From contig JAOVVO010000361.1 in assembly GCA_028564675.1 (NCBI GenBank), forward strand, positions 1-64,000: 64,000 nucleotides of DNA. The letters are read 5' to 3'. Shown piece by piece: positions 37,992 to 50,600 of this stretch. The DNA comes from Onchocerca lupi. Its lineage: Eukaryota > Nematoda > Chromadorea > Rhabditida > Onchocercidae. The notes under the pieces are model-generated. The model had not been told where the DNA came from and ran no database searches. It saw only the letters and a program-made list of their open reading frames with translations. A program made the translations under genes and the position numbers. Position 1 is the stretch's first letter; each line of letters begins with the position of its first letter.

Positions 37992-40900
37992 TGTTACTAT
38001 TATCATCGTCATTCTTAAAATGTCATCATTACCATCATTACTACTTCTACCATTGCAAAACATTGACTTTCAATGCTATTTCATATTTTTCACCTTCCTT
38101 TTTCGTCATCTCTCTTTGGTTAAATTGGAACACTTAGTGATGTCAGAAGAATCTATCACTAAAAGTTTCATTGAAATTACATCATCATTTGACACTAATA
38201 AGTTTCAAATTAAGAAATATTCGCACGAATATGTATGCATACCCATATTTATATCTCTTTTTATCATCTTAGTATTATTAATTTTAATGTTATTAATTAC
38301 AGTAGGAAGAAAGTTTTGTTTTCTATTGGTTCATTCCCTAATCAGTCTATCGATTACAGTAAATCTCGATGAAAGTCCATCATGCCCTCAGTACTTTCAA
38401 CTTTATCAATCAAATTACGACGGAATTTTTTTCTCATCACTAAATCAATTATAGAATAATTAAAAATTTATTGAAATGCAAGTTTAGTTCGAGATTATAT
38501 AGTATTTCATTAATGGTTTTTTCCTCTTTCTCATTTTATCAGTAATTTAAGAGCTCGCAAGATAGACAATATTTGTGAATTCGAGAATATAATACTCTCA
38601 AACCCGTAAATTTATTTTTGTGGAGAGATATATGCTGCTATATTTCTACTAATTGTTCTTGCTGTTTCAAATTTGAAAAATTCAAATTAAATTATTTACA
38701 AATTTTAATAAAAAATGCTACTTTTATGACTAACTTTTTTTGCATTTCCTTCCAGGAAAGCGAGAATCGGTTGAAATATCAGCAAAACCATTCGGACATC
38801 GGCACTGAAAATAACCTGGTTGCTCGCTATAACATTCTGCTACCGGATCGCAATCATGCAACGAGTGATCTTGGCATGGATCCGATACTGAAAAAATGAA
38901 TAACATTTGGATTTTGATTTAAAGCAATTCCGATTAAATAATTTGAACTTCAAAAAATAATATCAACCATCAGATGGATTAGATATGAATTTTAGGTAAG
39001 AATTAGAAATACGGAAAAAAAACTAGACCAAAAGTAATTTCAAATTTTTGTAGTTAATTTATAATTGATTTCAATGCTTAGTTTGTACAAATAAAAGTAT
39101 TACATTACTTTGTTAATTAATATAAAAATAAGATAAAATTTAATTTAATAATTCAATACAATCAATTTCATTCTGTCACAAGATGTCTTAAAAGAATTAT
39201 TATTTCGCGAAACTTATTAGCATTCATAATTTTGCTTTTTCAAAATTTTTTCAATCAAATTTTCCCTAGCTTATTTTATTAATGCTACCATGATGGCCAC
39301 CATGAGTTAGTTTAATGCGTCATTTGCATGATATATTAGATATTTTCAGATATTCCGAAATTTCATCATTTAAATTTTGGCTAAAAGGAAATAGAATGTC
39401 AATAAAAGTAAAAACATCTATCTTATTCAATATACCTGATAGTCCAAACATAACGATAATGGTAACAATGATAATAAATAATAATGGTAACGATAATAAT
39501 AATAGAAAAGATGATGATAATATTAATCATTTAATAATGACAATAGTAATAAAATAACAAGATTTCCAAACAAATTTTTAAGTTAATTGTAAAATAGAAG
39601 AAGAAAATTAGTAAGAAAAATCATAATGATAACAATATCGCTACAACAAATGCCAATTTTTCTCTTTTTTTTAAACTTGTTATAATATCATTGTGAAATA
39701 AAAGAAATTTTGAAAAATGAAACAAAATTATGAAGTCCAATAAATCCAACGTCAGTTGTATGATTCATTTAATCGAAATGTAAAATCTTTAACAAAAAAA
39801 AAATGAATAAATGAATAATTTCATTAGTCTATTTTTAAACTCTTTCTTTTCTTCATCTTTATTTATACAAAGGAAAAAGAAAGGAGAAATATTTATATGC
39901 ATGTAGATGAAAATCGAATAAAATATATAATGGTAGAGTAGAAAAAGAAAAAAAGATATATGCTAATGCATATGATGTATAAAGAGAAAATAAAAGGAAA
40001 AATTTTTGAAATTTCAATTTTTTGTTTACAAGCTGGATTATATCATGGCTTATTAGAGAAGGATCAGAACGAATTATCATTCGTCATTTTCTCTTTCTTT
40101 CGTGTGCTTGTGTGCCATAATTTTGGGATGTATTTCGGTCTTTTTCTATTTAAATGTATAAAAATTAATTTTAAATCATTTGAATGATTCATGCCAAACG
40201 GAAAAAGTGAGAAAAAGAGGAGGAATTGGAGAAGAGAGAGAAAAAATCGAATAACGGAGAAAGAGAAAGAAGAAAAGAAAAATGATCAAGTTAAAGATAT
40301 GAATTTTTAAGGAATTCCGGAAAATCCAATTGAGAAATAAGGTGATGCGATATTTTAAAATTTTAAAATCAATTTCTTCTTTTTTAAATTCAAATTAAAT
40401 TTGTGATAAGAATGTGTAACATTAATTTCAAATTAATTGGTTACTGAAAAATATCGTTAGAAAATAATTCCTGATGATAATTCAATTTCCTTTTCTTTCA
40501 TTCCTCAAGTTCACAATTTTCCACAAACAAATGAAACAATTAATTTTTGAAATAGCAAGGTTATATTTAAAAAAAACAACGAAAATTTGAGTAAATAATT
40601 GAGTAAATTTGAGTAAGTTTTGAGTAAATTGGCAACTTTTTATCGTAAAAATTTAAGCAAAGAGATGTCTAAATTTTTGAAAATACAGATTTTTTTGTTT
40701 GGAAATGGTTTTCTTTTCATTTTTTTTCTTCATTCTATCATTCATCTGTATACATGACCAAGCATATATTTTGGCTAATTTTCGTTTTTCAATTACTAGT
40801 ACTACTTCGAAAACTCTAAAATTTAAATCTGTGAAAATTGTCTTCAGTTAACTGACATGCATGGAAATGCAGTTTTCTTATCTCTCTTCAGTTATCGTCA

Positions 40901-42006
40901 CTATATTCATGGAAATTGAAAAATTCAGGACAACATCGATTATTGCGAATATACATTGTTATTTACAATCGTTCAATTAACGCATATTTTTAACTAGAAT
41001 TGGAATATAAATATTTAAAATATGATTAAAATATTGAAATAAAAAGATACTTATAATGCTGTCATTTTTTTAATTAAGACAAAATATGAAAATTCAAATC
41101 AAATAAAAAAAATGACAGGAAAAAATAATTAAGCTACATTGATCTATTCTTCGACGGAATCAACTGCATTTGATTGTTTACTATTTAATTATCTATAGTG
41201 TAGAATTTAAGAGTAATTTCTACTTAATTGACAATTGTTAACTAAATATTATAGATCAACCATTTCCGATTATATACTTATCTCAAATTAATGGGATTTC
41301 TAATCAATTTTTTGAAAATTTCGTAGATCTGCCAACAATCTTTGGAGGAATGAAATCAAATAGCACTTGTAATAGTAATATTATAAAACTACCGCTATTA
41401 GCAACAATAATATCTCGGAAGTGTTATTTTATTTCACATACTATTCAATTTATTACAATACCTCGGCAACAATTCAAAACTTCGAATAAGAATACAAGTT
41501 TTAAAAGTTGCTGTTCTAATTTATAATATATTGATGTGATTAATTCGAATTTTATAAATAAAAATCTTCAGTTATGTACTTGTTGATTAAGTTGTTTTAA
41601 TTGTTAATTAATTTATTATTTACATCAAAATAATTTATAAAATTAGCAAGTATACATCTGCCTTCTTATTTATCTTCCATTTTCATAAATTTAAATATGA
41701 ACTTTTCAAGTGCTATAAAACGAAAATTGAATAACTCACCCAAAGCATTAATTAAAATTAATTCAGGCAACACAATAACAGCTATTGTTGCCACAAGCAA
41801 CAGCTGCATTTAGCAATAGCAATTACTATCCTTTCAGAAACAGTAATTAGATCGAATAATTCAGAATTCAGAAAAATGACTGTAAAATAGAAATAAATTT
41901 AAAAAAAAGATTTAATTTTCTTTTGGTTTTGGAAAAAAGTTGGAAAACAGAAAACAGTAAGCGTAATTGAGATAATTAATGGTAATCAGTGAACAGTGGA
42001 GAAATA

Positions 42007-42045
<39 letters not shown>

Positions 42046-45000
42046 TATCAATTATTGTTTCATATAGTTCCGTTGCAATTTCGCTCAATCTGGATCTGGT
42101 TCGATTTGATCCGTCGCAGCGAAAAGAATCTTCCGTTCAAACCAACTCAATCAATCCACCACTATAGCGCTCTTATAAAACTAATATCGTCCGGTGCCCG
42201 AATATCGTCCGGTTTAAAATTCTTCTTTGGTCGGCAAAGGTTGCAAGAGAATGGCCGCAGAAAAGAGACCACCCAAATTACCCCTTTTTCCCCTCACAAT
42301 CATCGATCTCGACTGGTTGACCCCACCTCTCTTCTCCCCCATTCTTCTATCTTTCCCTCTTTCTACTACTTATAATCTCAATCTCCTGCTCAAATGTGTC
42401 CAGTTTTCGACCTCCAACAATCCTTTCCGCGTGCTATCAATTGCGGTACAGACGGCTGAACAGACGACTACTTCATGAACTGGCCATTTCGTTGACCTTT
42501 CCTTGCATCGTCCTTCGTCCTCTTCTTCTTCCCTTCCTTCTCCGTCCTTCTCGATCAGAAATACCGATAGATTTTATTCTGAGCGTTAAAAGGCAACAAC
42601 AAATTATCGCCAACAAACTCCGCAATTATTCACAACATTACTAATATCGGATCTTCTGCTCCATCGAAAGGATAATTATCGAAAGAATAATTATTTACTC
42701 CACAAATATCTTTCTCCCCTTTCTCCTCCATCTCTTCTATTTTCAGCTTTCTCTTCTTTTCTCAATCAATCTTCCGTCATTTTCTACTTCTATTGTTGCA
42801 CAACATTTCCAAAGATTTACTTCATTCCAATTTTGCAACATTTAAAACAAATCAGAGAAAACATTCATCTTAATTTGCACTCTGCACAACAACACGATTA
42901 CTAATGAGAGAATGCGATTCGGATTACTGTATAATGGAGTGAGTGAGCGGAATTGTTTGTCGTTTTAGTATTAGCTACATGGCGTTAGTACAATGGGACA
43001 TTTTTGTTTTCTGGCTTGGATAATGTTGCAGAATGCTTATCATACCTGCTTTGGAACAATTTATTCCTGGATTTGCAGGACTCAAATCGATGTAACCATG
43101 CATGCAACGACATACGAAGCCATCCTTAATGCCAACACATTTCGAATGCTTCGATTTACATCCGGTAAAGTTCGGTGAGTCGCATGAATTGATCACTGAA
43201 AAAAAGCCATCGAATAACAACCAAAAGGTCATTCCATTCACTAATTTTCCACTTCTAATATCATCTGTCATGATGCTAGCAAAGACTCTCTCTTCCTGGC
43301 TAATCATAACATTTTTGCATGAATCCATAAATATATATGCTGATATCATGCAGCATTTTCAATTTTGTGCAAGAGCCAGCGCTATTACTTTAGATTTATA
43401 ATGAAATTGCAAAACATTCAATTTTCTTGTCTTTTCAAATGAAAATAATAAAATCGAAGAAGAAAAAAGCCTACATTTGGAACAAATCCGACCAGGCTTG
43501 TTAATCGGATCTGGTGATTGATCTGCGAAACCATGTGGACATTTGCATGTGTAATTATGCGTCATATCAATGCAAATTGCTTTCGGATCACAATCAGCTA
43601 AACCCATTTGACATTCATCCACTACTAGAAATTTAAATTGTTTACAAAAACTGAATGAAAAAAATTTTGGAAATTTTCCGGAAGTAACAGAAGAAAATTC
43701 GATTGCTGATATTATTCAACAAAAGATTTTTTTAACACATCATAAATTTAATTACTGATAGTGATTTGCATGATAAATACAAATGATTGATGTTATCAAT
43801 TGTTGTGTGAAGGTCAGCACACATTTTGATATATCATAGTGGGCAAATATTTGCTTATTTTATCATTTCTTATCAGTGATCAGTAAATAGCAACAATTTC
43901 TGTTGCAATTTACGAATGCATAAAGATGAAAGAAAATTGTAGGGAATAAAATTAATAATTGTTTAAAAAAAAATTTCTAGAATTAACATATTTTTTTTTA
44001 TTACTTTCATTCTTTGAAAAAAGTTGAATTGAAATTATTGCCGTTATTATTGTTACTATTTTGAGTATAACTTTAAATGATTTGAACTTATTTTAATTAA
44101 AGATTTATATAGCTAGGAAAACATGCAGTTGAGGCCTGAACTATGCAATCGTAATTAGTGATATATTCATTTCTAATTCAAAATTCAAATCTTGCTAATT
44201 ATAAAGCAAATTATACGATGTATTTGTATTATTATCATTAATATCGGGAGTTTTAAAATTAATTTCAATAGAATTCAAACTACGAAAATAACTAAACAAA
44301 AAAATTGACTATTTAATGCATAAATTTTCCGCATTTATTTGATTAATGATATTATATTAATATTCAATTCAGTTGATTTTTTTTAACAACTTGTTGCTTG
44401 TAATCAAATCTTTGCAGCGTAAATTTGAATTTGCTAACATTAAAAGAGGATATAAATTAAAATTGGGTCAATATAATTAAAGTGAAAATAAAAGTAATTG
44501 ATTGCATACATTTATGACATTTTCGTCCTGGATTTCTTGCACCACCTTCCGAAATATCTAGATAACCGTTGCGACAACGACACGTATAACTGATCGGCTT
44601 ATCAATACATTCTGCATTTTCATCACAATCATTCGTCGTTCGTGATGCACACTCATCCACCACTGGTATTTGATAAACTTGATTAATTTTAATGATCTCA
44701 TTTATTAGAATAACTCGAAAATCTTAGCAATGTTAATATTTCTTCTTGCTTGGAAATTTCGTAGTAATTCCACTTCTTTAATTACATCAACTTTTGTTTA
44801 CACTATACCACAATATTTTCTTATCCTACAGTGAAAGAAACGAAATTCTATATGAGAAAAAAATTTAGAACTTTTTCCCTAAAAGATGCTCAGATTTCTG
44901 CACAAAAAATAAGAATAATTGTTTATTAGTACTTTTGAACTTAAAATTTTTACCACTGAAACAGCATCACCAATGGTATCATATTTTTATTTTCGATTTG

Positions 45001-47582
45001 AAGATCAATGGAGAAAATTAATTCCGTATTTTTCAATCATCATGGCATTCAGTTTAGTGATTATTATAATTACTTATAATTGCACCAAATTCGATTCTTT
45101 TAATTTTCTACGTATGCTCGATCAATCATGATTAAATCTTGGATATTCCAAAATTTAATCCAGGATGGATTAAATCAAATTAATGAAAGAAAACAGAGAC
45201 CAATTGGCCTATGATACTCAAATAATTATCAATATTTCGTTGGTTGCATAAGGAATAAATGGAAATTCTATCTTGTATTTGAGAAATAAGAAATGCGATT
45301 CAATTAATCTCGAGCTAATTCTTGTCATATGACTCATTCAAATAATATAAAAAATTTTTTTTTAAATCTATAATTGATCCATTCGAGATGTTTGAAATTA
45401 GAAATATTGTTATCAAAACTCGACAACAATTAGCTAGATTATTCTGATTTTAGAAGTTAATAGTAAAATTCGCGAAATTGATAATGAATTACTAGAATTG
45501 TAAACAAACATTTTGCGCATTTAATTCCGGGTCGTGTTTTCGGTGAGATCGACGTATCAATGAAGCCTTCGTTGCAGAAGCATTCATAAGATAGTACGCT
45601 ATCCATGCATGATGCATTTGGATCACAATCATTTAATTCTGGTCTACTGCATTCATTTACTAAATTGAAATTAATTATTTTAAAATAAAAAATTTGTTCA
45701 AATATTTCTTTCTCTTCAGAATTGCAATTTTATATTAAAATTATATCATTTGTTCGATTTTATCTAATCGACTAGTTGATATTAAATTTAAATCTTGATT
45801 TTTGGAATTCACCCAAGCAAATGCCATCCATACGAGTACCATTATTTGCACATGTGCAACGATGACGACCAGATGCATCTGGCAAGCATACCTCACCATA
45901 ACCTGAACGGTAAAAATTCTGTCCTAATTTCAGCTCTTTTGATTAAAAAATAAATTCAAACTAAATGAATTCAAATTTGATCCTAAAGAAAAAAAAAAGT
46001 TGTAAAAGTGATGCTTAAATTACTGTTTAGTTTAAAAAGTTATAACAGCGTATCATTTTAAATCTTTGAAAGAACAGAATTTCCAATTTAAAGATTATTG
46101 ATGACAAAATTATTGGATGATAGATTCAATCTGAGGAAGGCAGTTCTTATTTCCGAAAGAATGAGTTCCACTTTTTTTTTTTTTTTGAATTTTAAGAATT
46201 TAACCTTTGCATGGAGTTTTTGAATCCGGATCACATCCCATTTCTTTACGAGCATAAATACGGGATGAATCATGAGAGAAGCTTACTTTCTCGCCGTAAA
46301 CTTCGATTAGATCTTTCTGAATTTCGGTACAATTACCGATGATATTATTGAGGTACTGTTGAAGCAGAGGTTCCAGTACACATCGCGGTGAACCCTGTGG
46401 CCGAATAGTTCCTTTCTTACAAACACAATGTGTTGCTCCACCAACCATCTGAAATTTCATTAAAATCCACAAAATATGCAACGAAAAAAATTTTTCCAAG
46501 CCAGTCAATAATCGATATTGTTATCTATTATTATGGTAGCAATAATGGTGAGAAAAATATATAAGATATATATTTGGAAAGATACGATAGCTAAAAAGAC
46601 ATTTTTTCTTTTTTTTTTTTTTAAATGGAGATTCGAAATAAAATTATGTAACTAAAAATGAAATACCGGAATGAAAAAAGCTTGAAACTGAATTACTCAA
46701 CTAAAACAAAATAAGGAAAGTGTTTTTTGGAGGTGAAATTACTTACAATACATATTTCTCCCAGTTCATCGTTACAAACGGATGGATCTGGGCATTGAGC
46801 GATTGCGCTGTAAGTTGGATATAGTACGGTACGATTCTTGGCTCGACTTTGCCGAACTGGACTTCCTTCTGGACAGAGCTTTTTCTTGGATGGACCTGTT
46901 TCATCAGAACCATCTTCGCAGTCCCTTTTACCATCTTTCAGTGTTTCTCCATCCACACATCGAATTTTACCGCAACTACATTCAAACTGGGTTACCGTGC
47001 ATTCTGAAAAAGAAAAAAAATTTGCTATGCTACATTTCCGTAATTTGCATAATGACAAAATGACTGAAACAAATTTTGAATTCAAAGAATTATGCTTTGA
47101 AATTTTGTTCGAGAAAATATTACAATAAATTTTTGATAATTGAAGTAAATTTTCAGTGAAAATGACAATGTTATTAGGCTGTTTAAAATGAGTGTTTGAC
47201 TTTTTGAAAATAAAGATCGAATTGTCAATGTTTGGGATTATTTCCACTTTCCTATTATTCAGTAATATCATCTATCAATAATATGATTTCTTCCGATACA
47301 AGAAAAATATTACATAGCTCCAATTTACGATTCTTTTTTTTGAAACAAACAAGTTTTCAGTGATCAGTACTTAAATTACAAACTTTTGATAAAACTCTAC
47401 TTTAATTGTTCTCTATTTTTTTTGAAAATTCTATTTAGCTGGAAAGCGAATATTGAGAAAAAAAATTGGCATTTTCTCTTTGTTTCTTTTTTTCTTAAGA
47501 CATTCTATTAAATATTGAAATAGTAATGTAAATCATTCATCATGCTTTAATGCATTTCAAATTTAATAGAAATGATTTAAAG

Positions 47583-47627
<45 letters not shown>

Positions 47628-50600
47628 AAACAATATACTCATAAATAAGAGTATCAAATGTCCTTCAGTGTCTTCTATTCTGCCTATTATAAAAAATGAG
47701 TCTTATCCAGGTGATTGTATCCAGGTGAAAATTGATGTCCTTGATTGAATGAAGAAAAAGAGAGTGATCAAATCGTAAAACATCGCAAAAAATAAACAAA
47801 TAAACTGAGAAAAAAAAAGAAGAAAAGAGAACCGACTATAAGAATTACGATAAGAATACATACATTGGCAAAAAAGAAGCCAAAAAGAGAATTCCAAATT
47901 TTATTTTAAAAAAAAGGAAAGAAAAGCGAACAAAAAAAGAAAGGAAAGGTGAGAGAAATACAATGAAAAAGGTAACCTTCATCTGAGCCATCTTTGCAAT
48001 CGGCAATTCCATCTTGGAAACGTTTCCCTTCGATGCATTTTGAATGATCGTTGCATAAAAAATCACCGGCTGGACATGCTGGAAGCAAAAAAAGAAAAAA
48101 ATTCAAGTGTAAATTGTAAATATATTTTGGGAAAAAAAGGAAAAAGACGAATGAATGAATAGAAAATCTGGAAAAGGAAATTAAAATTTCAAATTACAAT
48201 TAATGCAAATATATATGGTTTTTTTTTTTCCTTTCTTAAATGGCGGTTTATTTTTCATTTCCATAAACGGATTTCATATTTTGTTCAATCGAATCATTAA
48301 TGCCAAATTTTATTTTACTATTTCGTCATAATATTTTTACGAGTTTGATTAAATAATTTCAAATCTTTGAAAATTCGAAAAAATTTGAAAACTGAAAGAG
48401 TTAGTTTTAAATAATTTATAATAAGTTCAGTAAAATAAATGAAATTTACGAAAGAAACGATGAAAACATACGTTCATCAGATTTATCTTTACAGTGGGGT
48501 ATACCGTCTTGATATTTGGAGAAATCGATGCAAGCACTCTTATCAGCACAAACGAAATTATGCGGTGGACAACCTGAGATGAGAAGAATTATCTTAAATT
48601 TAATATAATTTTCAAAAATAATAAATAAGAAATTTTTTAGCTCAAAAATTCGGATAATTCATTGTTGGAATAGTTGATTCAGCGAAAATTGCGAGATCAA
48701 ATCACGATTCTCACTCCATGTTTGAGGAATTTACGGTAAGCACAACTGATAATGTTACTGAGATTAAACCTTCGTCGAATCCAGAAATGCAATCGATCGC
48801 ACCATCGTTAACTCTGAACTGCGAAATGCAGCGTGGAATCCCGAAATGACAGTCGAATTGCCACGGAAAACATTCTAAAATATGAAAGGAACACGATGGA
48901 AATATAAAAACTGAGCTAATAAATTTCAGTGTAAATCAAATTGACTGGAATAAACAAATTTATCTTATCAGTAAAAAAAGTTGAATTTTCAATTCTACCA
49001 AATATTATACCATTTCATTGATTGTTTCGAAGAAATTTGAAGCTTTTTCTTCATCTTTCAAAATAAAACATTGGATTTTACTAATGAATTCATAATTTAG
49101 TAAAATTTTAATAAATTTACATATGGCAACACTATTCCAATGTTTTGCCAATCATTTATGATAAAAATTTTCGATTATTTATTTTGATGATGCAATTTTT
49201 TTGACAATCAATATGCATATGTTTATCAGCAATATAATCACTTCAAAACTTAATTTTTAAGTGACAAATTTTTAAAATTCTGTCAACACGAATCCAGTCA
49301 ATAATAATTCAAACGTCATTAATGAGGCAAAATTTCCGCATGCATCTTGTTAAAGATTTCTATATTAATCAAATTAACAATTTTTACCCATTAGACTTAA
49401 TATTCTAAGATACTGATACTTGCAATATAAAATCGAAATAATGAATTCTTGTGATCTATTAAACTATGCAAACCTCCTCCATAGAAAAAAAAAACAAAAG
49501 CCGATTAAGACAGGTAATGGCAACTGATATGAGCTAGTAGATTTCTAAACAAGGGACTTTGCGTGGAATCCGCAGTGCAACGTGATGGGCAAAGAATCCG
49601 AACGTTAGATCTGGATAAAATCTGTAGTGCATCTAATAATTCTTTTATACAGCATGTTTTTTCGAGTCTCTGATTGTTGAAATCTGATTTGAATATCTGA
49701 AGATGCAAGATTCAATATCATTATGTTTCTCGTTATTTTTATCCCTTTTGTTATTGTTACTGTTCATATCATAACGACAATTAAATTGAAATCATTACTG
49801 TTAAGCAATTATAATTAAAGGAATTGCGTCAAACTCATGATCACTATTATTGCGATTACTAATCGAAGTCATTATTATCAATAAAATTTTTCTCACAACT
49901 TTTGCCTTTATCTTTAAAATTACAGCAATGTTATTTATCTGTTCTGAAATTTCGAAAATCTAATTCATTCCAATGAATGCTGAAGGATTTAATTGAGCAA
50001 GTTAAAAAAAAAAAAATACAAAATAAAATCGAATGATGAAATTGAATGTGTTAATGGACAAAAATAACGCAATGAATAATAAATTGTTCATATCTGTCGT
50101 TTAATTCAAATCAATCTAATAACACTGTTGTTAACCGCAACAAATTTAATTATCGAATTTAAATTGAAAAAAAAGTGGAATTTCCTCGTATTATACTAGT
50201 AAGTAGATAAACAAATAAATAAGTGGACAAAACGAATAAATGAGGAAACAGGTAAAATTAAATGTCATATTAAAGCCATCATTGTTAATCGTTACTATTA
50301 TTTACGACATCAAGAAAATGTTCATCCACTAATTAACTAATAGAATTTCTTCATGTTTTCTGGTTTTTTTTTTTTTTTTTTCTTCAAAAAGCAAGTACTT
50401 TTCTTGATCATAGATTTTCCAATCATGCAAAATTGTAACCATTTTTTGAATGATAAAAAGAGTGAAAAATCTTTGTTTTTTCTTTTTAATTTCAAGATTG
50501 AAATTGTTATACGTAAATTAAATATTGATTTTCATATTCCAAAGTTTTTCTGGCCAGTTAATTACACGGAGCATCTACAAGGATCGAATCAAATATGCAA

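Larger units (their letters stand above)
36505..38734 (-). other. mua-3 intron 12 (2,230 nt)
   Basis: Non-coding for mua-3. It holds a TTTC microsatellite, a TCA microsatellite and a 144-codon plus-strand open frame (38020-38454, see findings). I found no extra EGF exon: the flanking exons join in phase and give a continuous module series. Confidence 0.75.
38888..43045 (-). other. mua-3 intron 11 (4,158 nt)
   Basis: AT-rich up to about 42.05 kb, with a (TA)n run at 42010-42041. It then changes to a C-rich, mixed-complexity island at about 42060-42780 that resembles the gene's upstream promoter island (see findings). I found no EGF-type exon in it, and exons 11 and 12 join in phase. Confidence 0.75.
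32735..45659 (-). other. mua-3: mua-3 exons 8-21: N-terminal EGF array
   Basis: Fourteen exons encode about 15 EGF-like modules between the LDLa region and the vWA domain. Exons 8 to 13 are nearly uniform (150 or 153 nt, phase 1-1, one module each). Exons 14-19 break the pattern with phase-2 and phase-0 joins inside modules. Exon 19 carries a longer linker (RKPRQEKLNDDSTSKGALIA) with no cysteine. Introns here include the second and third largest of the gene (4,158 and 2,230 nt). Confidence 0.9.

Noticed and set aside
42055..42478. Overlapping plus-strand frames of 82-106 codons in intron 11
   Set aside because: They are Pro/Ser/Leu-rich products of a pyrimidine-rich stretch. No homology, no splice sites and no conserved start context. 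The stretch is better explained as regulatory DNA.
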